Positions 47,501-56,503 of a stretch of DNA of 64,000 nucleotides are shown here, in pieces. The stretch is from the NCBI RefSeq assembly GCF_963678635.1, contig NC_087062.1:65178647-65242646 (forward strand), given 5' to 3'. The stretch comes from Symsagittifera roscoffensis. Lineage: Eukaryota > Xenacoelomorpha > Acoela > Convolutidae. Below the pieces are notes generated by a model. It saw only the letters and a list, made by a program, of their open reading frames with translations, searched no databases and was not told the DNA's origin. Within the stretch, counting starts at the first letter, position 1, and the number at the start of each line of letters is the position of its first letter. Position numbers and translations under genes: made by a program.

Positions 47501-48900
47501 ATAGCACAACATTTACTTAGAGCGCAAGCATTCCTAAAAAGGTCACTGTTAGGAGAAACTTTACCAAACACTCATTCAGAACTTGCAAACTGTATTTAAA
47601 AAAGCATTTATTGAAAAATCCCGAAAAAGAAACCAAAATTTAACCTGAAAATTTACTTTATTGCTCAAATTTTATTTTTCATCTGATTACAACAAAAGGC
47701 TCAACTTGATGCAAATAAAACTAATAGCTTAAAAATATGTTTTTCGTGAAAAATTATTTAAAAAACTGAAGCCAGAATTCAAACAAATCTGCTCAAACTA
47801 GAGTAAATCCTTGAACGTTCTGAAAGCTTTTTAATGTCTATAAAAATTTTGTTTTGAAAAACAAATGTAAATTTCAAAGAAAATATCACGAACTTTTTTT
47901 TAGATTTGTTCATAAAATTATAGAAAAAACCAAGTTTATTTCGTTTATAAACGAAATACAAAGTCCACATAGCTTGCAATTATTTGACTTTGAACAAATA
48001 AAAAAACTGCCTCTCAAATTTGTCTAGCACGGAAGATCTGAAGCGTTAACTATCCCAAATTCTCCAAATTGGCAAGGTTCAGTTGTATGTTGCTGCTTTT
48101 GCAAAAAAAAAATCACAGCTCAATTTTAGTTTAAAACGCTAAAATATCGGAAAAACAATTTGGCAATTTCACAGGCAGCGTGGGTAATAAAAAATGAGTG
48201 AGCCAATTGAGCTCAATTAACTAAATTTGATTTTAGTTTTTAGTCTGAAAAAAAATAATCAGTGATCAGAATACTGTGCACAACCTGCACATTGATCATT
48301 TTTCGTTCAAAATGTTCAGGTGGCATCTAAAATTAATTTTAGCAAAAAAAATCAGACCGTTAAAGAACGCAAATTTTTCCAAATCCATTGATTCGAAGCC
48401 GCGCATGACGTTTGTTTTTGATTACGTCAAAAAACGTTACAATATGTCCTAATTCTGCGTTAAAAAAGCACACCCTGGGTTAAAGTTCCTTCTCACCCCT
48501 TGGTTGCGAAACAATTACATCTAAAAGAAACTAACCTGATATGTTCGTTGTTCCACAGCATTTCCACCCAGAAGTGCAGATGGATCTTGCCCTGGATACT
48601 ATTTGCTCCCAAAATCTGGTACAACAGCAATCTAAACTGGACCGTTGTGCGCACTGCCTGGTCACTTACAGGTCTAAAGTGCCTGGAGTTATTACGTAAC
48701 ACATCTCGAACTAAGTTCTGTCCCGAGTAGTGTTCAATGCCGTCCTGTTCGTTGTCGATTAAAGACTGACTACGAGGATACCCGTCAGGACCGTAAAGGT
48801 AATAGTAATCTTTGCCCTTTTTCGAAATTGCCTCAGTCAATTTGAGCTCAATGTTAACTATTAATAGCAACAACAACCCGGATGTATAAAACGAGCACAT
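34944..48900 (-). CDS. Nicotinic-type Cys-loop receptor subunit, 7 exons
   Basis: Subunit of a pentameric ligand-gated channel of the nicotinic acetylcholine receptor type in the plasma membrane. Exons in coding order are 48536-48900, 46001-46226, 45355-45505, 44651-44898, 38162-38285, 36171-36504 and 34944-35565. They sum to 2,070 bases, 689 codons plus stop, with every splice phase matching. It has a signal peptide (1-25), WVEMLWNNEHISW, loop A WIPDI, Cys loop CVMDVWFFPYDRQVC (185-199, 13 residues between), and loop B GSW (Trp206). TM1 is about 300-324, TM2 331-350, TM3 357-385, a long 255-residue loop follows, and TM4 is 658-677. There is no vicinal Cys pair in loop C, so it is a non-alpha type. 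Pore features Glu329 (-1'), Leu339 (9') and Glu350 (20') predict a cation channel. The ligand is not proven. Confidence 0.92.
36171..36504 (-). CDS. Receptor exon 6 (end of TM3, start of cytoplasmic loop)
   Basis: The acceptor TTTTTTTCAG is followed by CT, completing Ala372, then LSLLMQVLTMCIFF and IHCRASPLMRR, the basic turn after TM3. The rest is a hydrophilic loop (ELGSKKESGAPSPETEAF). The donor is AA|GTTAGT, phase 2, chosen because it joins in frame to exon 7. Confidence 0.88.
36505..38161 (-). other. Receptor intron 5
   Basis: Contains a hAT-type MITE fragment (about 36781-36960, with GAGCGCGCGCCAAAAA). A GTTCCGACC-family fragment lies next door in intron 6 (35985-36120). A hydrophobic frame at 37617-37841 (-) is not receptor sequence. 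The rest shows nothing identifiable. Confidence 0.6.
38162..38285 (-). CDS. Receptor exon 5 (TM2 and start of TM3)
   Basis: A 124-base exon alone in a large intron, found by reading the opposite strand for a TM2 that could follow GEK. The acceptor GTGTTTGTAG gives VTYGMTVFLAQSVNLMVVSE (TM2) and then MVPQGGISVLGLFLLLSLFM. Ends ATTG|GTCAGT, phase 1, which completes Ala372 with exon 6. It has no ATG, so a simple ORF search misses it. Confidence 0.92.
38983..39445. mobile_element. hAT-type MITE with exact 8-bp target duplication
   Basis: 463 bp, starting CAGGGGCGGATTTAGG and ending CCTAGATCCGCCCCTG, flanked by exact GTTTTCTT. Nearly identical in the interior to 30872-31296 but carries a long, interrupted G tract (about 38997-39040) next to its left end. 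Its Pro-rich open frames are translations of that tract, not genes. Confidence 0.93.
39699..39925. mobile_element. hAT-type MITE, partial
   Basis: Starts CAGAGGCGGATTTAGATGGG and contains CCCCCTGCCGACCCAAAGGG twice over in diverged form. The right end is missing. Confidence 0.6.
40080..40900 (-). repeat. Degenerate ~165-bp tandem array, right (inverted)
   Basis: Reverse-orientation units related to 33350-34350. The ACTACC(A/C)(C/T)TC-CAAATCTGA-type block recurs at about 40188, 40348, 40517 and 40682, spaced 160-169 bases, with GCATCAGCGGCTACACCCAA matching the GTAGCCGCT motif of the left array. Confidence 0.65.
41495..42075 (+). mobile_element. GTTCCGACC-ended dispersed element
   Basis: Left end GTTCCGACCATTAAAAATG, right end ATATGGTCGGAAC, an 11-12-bp terminal inverted repeat. 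The interior motif TTTTCACGCAAAATCAGGTACC and GAGTGATATATCATAC recurs in pieces at 22744, 31440, 35985 and 53640. The frame at 41478-41729 is low-complexity. Probably non-autonomous. Confidence 0.55.
44094..44345 (-). mobile_element. hAT-type MITE, truncated
   Basis: Starts CAGTGGCGGATTTAGGGTTTTC and fades out after ACCCATTGGATCGCCAGGGG, about 250 bases. It lies 300 bases from receptor exon 4. Confidence 0.65.
44651..44898 (-). CDS. Receptor exon 4 (loop C to TM1)
   Basis: The acceptor TTTTTTAG completes Glu248. The segment to FSCLSFSLVFERKP covers loop C but lacks the Cys-Cys pair of alpha subunits. YYLLNVILPSVLINFLCVF is TM1. CETGEK ends at a GTGAGT donor in phase 0, exactly at the TM1-TM2 linker. 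Confidence 0.93.
45355..45505 (-). CDS. Receptor exon 3
   Basis: The acceptor CATATCAG gives VCEFDVGSW directly, closing the Cys loop and supplying loop B. A Glu-rich stretch (RPKEEGAAD) and FTGRYKVYK follow. Ends AAAG|GTTAGA, phase 1. Confidence 0.92.
46001..46226 (-). CDS. Receptor exon 2
   Basis: The acceptor TTTTCTAG is followed by C TGG ACT CCT, completing Ser122 and giving SWTPDNF, then HELWIPDI (loop A). Ends CVMDVWFFPYDRQ at CAA|GTAAGC, phase 0. The Phe-Phe after WIPDI replaces the Tyr usual in acetylcholine-binding loop A. Confidence 0.92.
46227..48535 (-). other. Receptor intron 1
   Basis: A 2.3-kb AT-rich intron. I recognise no repeat family, RNA gene or exon. The open frame at 47779-47979 (-) is short and Lys/Phe-rich, as expected by chance here. 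Confidence 0.6.
48536..48900 (-). CDS. Receptor exon 1
   Basis: Encodes residues 1-121 plus two bases. The ATG at 48898-48900 opens a hydrophobic signal (SGLLLLLIVNIEL). TVQFRLLLYQIL and FWVEMLWNNEHI are the conserved N-terminal strands of Cys-loop receptors. The donor is AG|GTTAG, phase 2. A longer-than-usual insert (about residues 30-75, with YYYLYGPDGYPRSQS) precedes them. Confidence 0.9.
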
Positions 48901-50640
48901 TCTTAAAATCTGGTAACCAAACGTTCAAAGTTTTTCAGATGATGTTACATTCGTGGTTTTTAATTTTTAGGCTTACCAGAGCGACTAGAAATTGAACTTG
49001 CCGCGCAAATTTTAATCCGGTTGTTTTTTTTTTCAAGCGCACCGAAGTTGAGGTACTCTCCACAGAAATATAATATAATGCACCCAAATGAAATTGCACA
49101 CGATGAGTGCCTCAAATTTGCATAAAATTAATGAATGTACGCAGTATAATTATGTTATTTTGGTTATAGTTAGAACTGAAGGACCAGGAGGGTAAAATAT
49201 CAAGAATATAAGGAAATGCTCCTTCTTAGGATTAGTCTGTCCCACCCTATACAACTACCAATAGACCTTGCGCATTTTCAAGGAAATGAGCTCAACTGCA
49301 ATTGGCTCGCAGTAAACTGAGCCGAAATAATGGAAAGCTAGAAATAAAATACCTGACAGATAACTGGACTAACAAGGTAATATGAAAATTGTTTCAATAT
49401 AACAGAAATTTAAAGAAACCTTAGCTTGTGATGTTTCAGCTTTATCATTTATAGTTTTTAGAGATTTACAAGATGACACCCCCCTGATTTATGTGACAAT
49501 TAATTTTCGTGACTGTCAAATTTGCTGGCGGCAAAACTTCAACTTTTCAAAATTAGTTGTATTCATTCTTTCGATTGGCCTCGCACTTCACGCTAACTAT
49601 TCAGTAGACATAAAAGTCCAAAATCCTTGAGGTAAAAACAATTGATCAAAAAATATTAATCAGAAGCAGTTGAACATTAGAAGTTGAACATTAGAAAAAT
49701 AATCATTGACCATCGGATTTTTCTCACATTTTAACGGTAAACTCGCAATTATAAAAAAGCCAAATATTTATCATTTCGAAATATGAAGAGAAAGTGAGGT
49801 ATTCTTGCCTCTAATTATCTATGCCCCGAAGAGGGTCAGTAAAGAGGTTCATTAGAACAACCCACGGTCGAAAATGGACAAATTATCAATTCGATTAAAT
49901 CTCTAGGGTATGGTGTTCCTTTTTGGATAATAAGGATGGCCTAAACTAGAATATGGTACTTTTGGATTAGCGCTTAACCTTAACTTGAAAATTGGGATCA
50001 CCGATCTACATTAGTTGGTACTTTAGTTTTAAAAAAATGATTTCATTATTGTTTCGACCAACCCCGTGGGTGGGAAAAAGGATTTTTTTTCGCAAAGTTC
50101 GGTTTTTTGAAGATAAACTTTGGAAGGTCTGATGGGTAAATATCATTTTAACTGTTATACTTCATCTAAAAAATCAACTGTTTATTTTCTAATTTCAAAA
50201 CATATAGTTAGTTCATTTAAAAGAAAAATGAAAAATTCTGTACAAAATTTTGTTGGATCATAAATGCATTGATGACTGTGAACGGAATATTCTCTGCTAC
50301 CAGCACTGTGACCAGCTTTTCTAAGGTTCTTTTTGATGTTGATTTGGACGAAATTGGAAAAGTTATGCTTTACAAGTTGAAAGCTGGTTTATAGGGGTGT
50401 ACGGTCCTTAGGGATGTGACGACCCCCTCACCACCCAACACCCCCCCCCCCGCATTCCTACAATTTTGAAATGATTTTAGCCGCCCAACACTAAAATTTT
50501 GGCGCCAATATATAAAAATTTAGAGGGAAGACCACACGCCAAAAAGACTAAAACGACATTTTGGCCCTTTTTTGTTAAAGTTTTTTCAGTTGCGCAGAGA
50601 TTTTTGTTAAAATACTGTTCTTAGAGTTGGGGGAGAGCTC
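48901..50640. other. Upstream region of the receptor gene
   Basis: The putative promoter side of the receptor gene. No clear TATA box within 100 bases of the ATG. No coding sequence seen. Toward 50385-50640 lies a degraded hAT-type MITE fragment (TTTTGGCGCCAATATATAAA and GGGGGAGAGCTC). Confidence 0.5.
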
Positions 50641-50792
50641 AGGCAATCAAAATTAAGTAGCATATTAAAGATTGACTTATTCGGATTTTTGAAAATCGAC
50701 TCCTCTGCTATACAATGATAATTTTCTATGATTTCATTGCTTATTTGCGAGCTCAAAATATGATTTATGTGGACCACATTATTGAATTCTGG

Positions 50793-51007
50793 GGCTCTTT
50801 TCCAGTTCCCCCCTTTCAAAATAACGAGTTTTATATTTGTTTTACGTGTTATTATGGCTAAATGCGTGAAGTTACGCTGTAAAGTATAAAGAACAAATCT
50901 GTTCAGAATTGTCGACTTGTTCACGACGCCAAATTTCATTGCATTGTGACAACGTTAAATAGACTTTTCAAAATTGAATTTGAAATGGGGGAAACTGGAA
51001 AAGAGCC
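50793..51007. mobile_element. GGCTCTTTTCC-family MITE with 8-bp target duplication
   Basis: 215 bp, starting GGCTCTTTTCCAGTTCCCCC and ending GGGGGAAACTGGAAAAGAGCC, with exact flanks AATTCTGG. Same interior as 17862-18071 and 20574-20787, 30 kb away. Confidence 0.92.
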
Positions 51008-51062
51008 AATTCTGGCACGTGTTTTTATTTGAAAAATTGAAAACAAAACATTTGAAATTTTC

Positions 51063-51277
51063 GGCTTTTTTCCAGTTTCCCCCCTTTCAAATTCAATTTT
51101 GAAAAGCTTATTTACCGTTGTCATAATGCAATGAAATTTGGCGTGGTGAACAAATCGACAACTGTGAACAGATTTGTTCTTCATACTTTACATCGTAACA
51201 TCACGCATTTAGCCATAATAACACTTGAAACAAAAATAATACTCGGTATTTTGAAAGGGGGAAACTGGAAAAGAGCC
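51063..51277. mobile_element. GGCTCTTTTCC-family MITE, reverse orientation
   Basis: 215 bp, starting GGCTTTTTTCCAGTTTCCCC and ending GGGGAAACTGGAAAAGAGCC. The interior is the reverse complement of 50793-51007, 55 bases away. The flanks do not give a clear duplication. The pair forms a large imperfect inverted repeat. Confidence 0.85.
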
Positions 51278-51325
51278 AAAAATTTTTTTATAAATACCGG
51301 GTTTTTTTGACTGGTTAACAAAAAA

Positions 51326-51531
51326 GGCAGTTTTTCCTTTTTTTCCCCCACCTGAAAATTTTTACATGTAAATTTTTTGAAAACATTGTCCGATTGAAAT
51401 GAAAATTTACATACGGCTAATAATAAAACAACGACAAAAATATTTGGTTTTCATACTCAACCTCGTAAAACCACTCATTACACATATATATTGAAGCTCG
51501 TGTGAAGTGGGGGGGGGGAGCAAAAAGAGCC
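51326..51531. mobile_element. GGCTCTTTTTCC-family MITE
   Basis: 206 bp, starting GGCAGTTTTTCCTTTTTTTC and ending GGGAGCAAAAAGAGCC, with the interior block CATACTCAACCTCGTAAAACC shared with 21610-21808. The flanks are A-rich and uninformative. Confidence 0.75.
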
Positions 51532-51670
51532 TAAAAAAATGTTTTAAAATGGACCTTTTAGACCCTTGAATCGACCAGCTCTGAGGTCCTTTAAAATGGA
51601 CTTAAATGAGATTCAGATGGATTTAAGTGCGATTCGGATGCATTTCAGTCGGAAATCCATCCAAATAAAA

Positions 51671-51871
51671 AAAAACTTAGAAACCAGATCTGAGCATCTT
51701 AAAATCTTTCTTATTTCAGATCTTGTCCAGACATGGGGGATGTTTTGCTTGTACATGGACATGTCTGAATCAGGACTAAGGCAGGTATGGATTTTGTCAC
51801 ACATGCAGACCTGCTCAAGGCCTGATTCAGACCTGGAACATACATCGGTCAGATCTGGTTTCCAAGTTTTT
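51671..51871. repeat. ~200-bp palindromic region
   Basis: AAAAACTTAGAAACCAGATC (arm 51671-51693) pairs with GATCTGGTTTCCAAGTTTTT (51849-51871) with one mismatch. Inside, CTGAATCAGG...GGCAGGT pairs with ACCTGC...CCTGATTCAG. Nested inverted repeats make a long imperfect hairpin. Both strands are open for 107-110 codons because the two arms mirror each other, so the frames are not evidence for genes. Confidence 0.8.
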
Positions 51872-52835
51872 GTTAGGTACGGCATGTGACTAATCACTTC
51901 AAAATGCGTAAACCTGGAATAGGTAGAATTGTTCCCTATTTTCATATTAAATTAACTGTTCGTGAAATAAAAGATTTTTTCAACCCTCGTCAGAAGAATT
52001 CCACCAGTTTTTGCTGAAGTGAGCTCAAAATAAAAAGCTTCTAGTTCAGGTGGGACGGTTTCCTTTCTTTTTGGCTAATTATGGAGGATTTTCGTAGATT
52101 AAACAGAACCTTCAAATTTCGAATTGGGCTTACTGTACAATAGATTTAGGCAAAACCCGTGAGCGCTGTCCGAATAAAAAACTATGAAACAAAGAGATGA
52201 AATAAATCTTTGATGAAAAGACACGGTACTTGAATATTTCAAACTGTGTTTCAATAGCGCAGGGAGTTCATCCTTATTGTGTACTCTTTTTACAAAAAAA
52301 AACAAAGCAAGGCACTATGTGATCTATTACAATATAGTATTTCAGAACAAAAAGGGAGATCGAATTCAAATGAAGTTGATTAATTTTTCATAAATCAGAC
52401 CGTACTTCTGTGGAAGATGCTTCGTAGTAATTTGGAAGGTAATTTGGGGGAAATGGATATTAAAAAAATCTGGATATAAAATTGATAATGACAAAGCAGC
52501 TAGGAAAAATAGAAGATATATTTCATACTTAAACAAATTGGTCTACTTTTTTAACGAAATATTCTATCTAACTTATATGTGTGCATTTTTTTTAAAAGCG
52601 TAGTCACGGTTCCAGAAATTCAATTAAGTAAATTTGTCTTCTGAAGGCTATTAGTTTTTTAAAAGCAACATCATGGCGGAATAAAATAGCTGTAGCAAAA
52701 AATGGCATTGCTTCACACGGTTACAATTAGGCGCTTTTCAATTAGTACCGCTTTTTCCTCGGGGAAAGGCTGTCCCAATTGCAGACTGCTGACGGGGAAT
52801 AAATGACGTGAGTGAATATAAAACTTGATCTTTTC

Positions 52836-53300
52836 ATGTCTGAAGCACGCCATCAGCAACTAGCTACATTTCTTAATTTAGAAAAATGGATGTTTATCGA
52901 TCGCCCCCTCTCCCATTGCAAAAGGGATGGCAATTCGTTACTAGGCTTACTATCTGTATTTGCTTCGCCACATGATTCATCTGAATTTTCAAATCAGATA
53001 TCAGAGGCTGGAGAAGAAAAACACACTATTTTTTCATGTGTATTTAAGAGATCTCTATATAAATCAAGCACTCACTCAAAAGAAACTATTAGTTTAATCG
53101 GTTGCAGGTTTGCGACATCTGAGAATCCAGCCAGCTCTCTAATTGAAAGTAAGAGATGCCCTCGTCTGAGTTCAGAAAAAAGAGATACAGTTACAAAAAA
53201 GGATCGAAAGCTAGTTGCTGTGCTAGTAGCTCAAAATGTTCCGACCATATTCTTAAAAAAACGAATAAAAAACTTTCATGTTTTTTTTTCTCCAATTTAG
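52836..53300 (+). CDS. Unrecognised open frame, 154 codons
   Basis: ATG to stop without interruption, long for this AT-rich DNA, with mixed composition (KWMFIDRPLSHCKRDGN, SENPASSLIESKRCPRLSS). A TATAAA-like ATATAAAAC lies about 20 bases upstream. No family, signal peptide or membrane segment recognised. A splice-acceptor-like TTTTTCTCCAATTTAG sits at its end, with another open frame beyond (to 53533). It may be an exon, a decayed transposon gene or chance. Confidence 0.2.
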   Translation: MSEARHQQLATFLNLEKWMFIDRPLSHCKRDGNSLLGLLSVFASPHDSSEFSNQISEAGEEKHTIFSCVFKRSLYKSSTHSKETISLIGCRFATSENPASSLIESKRCPRLSSEKRDTVTKKDRKLVAVLVAQNVPTIFLKKRIKNFHVFFSPI

Positions 53301-53639
53301 TCACGTTTTTTGTGCTTGTTGTGATAAAAAGATCTGACGAATACCTAAAATCTAAGCTTAAAAACTCAAAAAATGGAAACCAGGTTTCCACAAAAACTTC
53401 GACTGTTTTTGAAAAATTTTTAACGTCGTTCAAATCAGATCTGAAATGGCTTTTATATGATAAGTCATTTCAGCCATTAGGATTGTTTGTGGTGAATGTT
53501 TTGCTTGAAAAAGAAATATATTCTGCTCGCTGAACCTTATTCACTCGAAACAGACCGAAAATCAAAAACTTCAGAAGACTTTTTTTCGACACTGAGAAAA
53601 GTTTTTCAGTGTTTTTTTAATGATGTAAGAATTGCAATT

Positions 53640-53780
53640 GGAAGAGCTTTAATATGAAATATCACTCGACCTATTTCGATGATTTTTTGTTGTACCTGAT
53701 TTTCCGTGGAAAAAAAGAAAAAAACTTAAATATACCTGAATACAAAGTTCCTCCCCAATTTCACTTGTCGGAACAAAAAC
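53640..53780 (-). repeat. GTTCCGACC-family fragment
   Basis: Reverse copy with TATCACTCGACCTATTTCG, ACCTGATTTTCCGTGG and AATACAAAGTTCCTCC, ending near TGTCGGAACAAAAAC. Same family as 41495-42075. Confidence 0.6.
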
Positions 53781-54048
53781 TATGTACAGAAGTAAAAAAA
53801 AACTGAGTTTTCGTCAATATCAATTGAATCCCGATAAATTTTTTGGTGATGACACTCAGCCCACTTCAGCGATATTTTGTTTTTTTTTGTTTTCAATTGC
53901 TCTTGAGGTGTGCATCATCTATAAGAACCCGAAGAGATTTTTTTTTGTAAATGAAAGGCGTATGCAATTTTTTCTCTGCCTATGCAGAGAATGTCTCCAA
54001 ATATGCTAACTTTACACAAAAACAAAGACTGATAAGTTATCTTGGAAG

Positions 54049-54960
54049 GTTCCTTGTCTGTAGAAAGTTAGTTTCAAGTGAAAAACGTTTGCATGAATGC
54101 CAAAAGTTGTGGTCCCATGAGAGCAGTTTTGAAAAATTTAATTTCAGAATACATGTATTGCAGTATAGTGGTAAAAACCCGAAAAAAATATTACAATTCG
54201 ATTAAAAGCACAGCAACAGTTCTCGAGAAAATAACTCTGGTACCAAATTTGACTGATTGAAAGAATCTATTGGCAAATAATTTTAACGTTTGGGTAATTT
54301 GACAAAGAAATCGCATTTTTTTGGCGCTCGTTCCACCCTCAAATGTGTAGATATTGGCGTAAGCCAATACATACTACGATCAACCGTTACTGAGATTTTT
54401 TATGTAATTTCACGTCTAATCTCCCATTTAGCAGGAGAAAGAATATTCTCAAGACTGTTCCCCCATTACAAAGCCCTGGTCACAGATGAGCACAAGTTTT
54501 TTTTCTACAGGCAATGTCTTATCAGGATCTTAAAAGACCAGCCCTGAGTGAGACATATTTTTACCTGCCGCGGTCATGTTCATGCCTGCCGCAGACATGG
54601 TAAAGCCTGAACAAAACTCTCCTATTAGAAAAGGGAGTTGTTAAGTAGATTCAGCTACCAAAAACAGTGGAATTGTCAGCCAATCAGAATGCAGCAAGAA
54701 TACAATTTCCGAAAACAGTTAGAAATAACAAATATTAGCCAATCAGATTCAACCATATTAACTTCAGTTCAAGAGATGTAGAACCACTGACTGAGGGCCG
54801 TTTAGTTTACAAGACCTCAGCCAACATTCGACGTCAGTATATCTTTAATTTGAGAAAAGAGAGCAAACTTTCAAATGACAAGCTTTCAAAAAAGTAGTTT
54901 TTGGGCCTTGTTTTTCAAAAAAAAAACGACAAAAATTGTTTTTGTAAAACTCTGCTTTCT
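54049..54960. repeat. 0.9-kb duplicated segment, copy 1
   Basis: Shared with 56877-57832, from CTTGTCTGTAGAAAGTTAGT through GCATGAATGCCAAAAG, CAGGAGAAAGAATATTCTC, CTGCCGCAGACATGGTAAAG and CCAATCAGATTCAACCATAT to TTTGTAAAACTCTGCTT. It contains CCAAT motifs. Frames in both copies are broken at different points, though a RFIIHLARERIFSALFPHY-type stretch in copy 2 hints at a former coding sequence. Confidence 0.75.
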
Positions 54961-55579
54961 TAATGCTTAGGAATAACCTGAAAAACCAATTGGATTGCGA
55001 AAACCAATAAGCAAGAAAGAAGAAAGAAAAGAAGGATAGATTTACTTCCGCAGAAGACAAAAAACTTTCAAATTTTCGAATTCAGTTTCGAAGCCAGATG
55101 TTTTAGCGTTACAATCGAGCCGTTTTCCAAAAATTAAAGACTCAGAGCGTACCTGTTATCATGTTTTTAGACTCAATCGATTCACGAGGGCAATAGGAGG
55201 CTTGCTGGTTGAGTTCAAATACAGAAGAGTGGTTGTGCAGTGAGTGTAAAAGTGCGTGCGATACACTGTGGTTTTAACTGAGTTCCCTTTGTTAATCCAA
55301 CGCGACTCGCTGAGAACGTTGTCTGAGTCGAGAAAGTAGTAAAAAAAACTGGAGTCAGCTAATTGGATGTTAAGTTAATTTATGGATAGTTGACACCCCA
55401 GCGATTCTTTGAAAGTTAAAATTTGGGCTAACGATTTCACAATTCTCGACATTGATTGCCCCTGAAACCAGAATATTTAATTTTGAGTACTTCGTCTCGG
55501 GAGTCCTGCCTATGATTTGGTTGAAGTGATTGAACCAGCTTCAAAAACAAAACAGAAGGGCATACACTCCTGCTCATAC

Positions 55580-55689
55580 TTGGAACCATTATAGCTTTTT
55601 CTTGATACAGGATTGTAGAGTCACTAACAAAGTTGAGCTCGTCACCTTGCCTCAAAAGTTTTCGAGTTAATGCTTCAAGAACCAGCCAT
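55580..55689 (-). CDS. Possible internal exon, unrecognised
   Basis: Flanked by a good acceptor (TACTTCCAATTCAG) and donor (CCAA|GTATGAG), open for 36 codons: WLVLEALTRKLLRQGDEL, NFVSDSTILYQEKAIMVP. Composition is more protein-like than the surroundings. No family recognised and no certain partner exon, so this may be chance. Confidence 0.2.
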
Positions 55690-56064
55690 CTGAATTGGAA
55701 GTAACTCAAAGTAAAAATTATCAAAGCTTTTAATATCAAAAATCCTCATGAAAACTTTCTTTCATGCCATTCAAGTTGGCTTCCAATTTTCATAACTAGC
55801 AGCCATAATTTTAGCGAGGTTATATTTTTAACGTTCTTTCAGATGGTCAAAAAACTGAACAGCCTGATAATCTTCACCCAACTCTACAGCTTGGTTATGG
55901 TTATCTGGGTTCAGTGTTTCGCAGTGTTTTATTGAACGCCGCTGAACTGTTAATCATTTGCAAAAACAAACGAAATGGTAGTCACTCCAAGGATGATCAA
56001 GTTTAAAAAAAATTTTAGGTTAGCGACAACCGCCGACCCTTAGCTGCAAAGATTGGGTCAATTT

Positions 56065-56447
56065 CAGGGGCGGATCTAGAGTTTTCTCGATGGAAGAGCG
56101 GATTTTCAAAAAAAATTCGTACATTTTTATCGACGTTTTTTAGGTCGACCAAAATGATTCACTATAAACACCACGTTTTTCTGCGCCGCAGGCAAAGTTT
56201 TAAAAAAACAGGCCAAAAAGGCGTTTTTAGGCTCTTTGCAAAATTTTGACCAAAAATTGCGTTTCTCGCCGCGAGCACACCCCTCAAAAATTAATATATG
56301 TTGGCGCCTAAGGCGCCTTTAGAAGAAATTTAGAGTACTTCACCAAAAAAGATATCTCAAAATAGTACAAAAGGATGACCCTTTGGGACGGCAGGTGGTC
56401 GAATCCCTGAAAGGGGGCGTCCGCCCCCTTCCTCAAATCCGGTACTG
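56065..56447 (-). mobile_element. hAT-type MITE, diverged
   Basis: 383 bp, starting CAGGGGCGGATCTAGAG and ending TCAAATCCGGTACTG, flanks GTCAATTT/GTCATATT (6 of 8). Interior blocks TTTCTGCGCCGCAGGC and TTGGCGCCTAAGGCGCC as in the rest of the family. Confidence 0.8.
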
Positions 56448-56503
56448 GTCATATTAATCTTTTTTGTTACAATCCGTTGGTTATGTGGGCAATTAGTAGT
56501 TTC

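Noticed and set aside
51566-51945. Two overlapping 107-110-codon frames on opposite strands
   Set aside because: They mirror each other because the DNA is palindromic.
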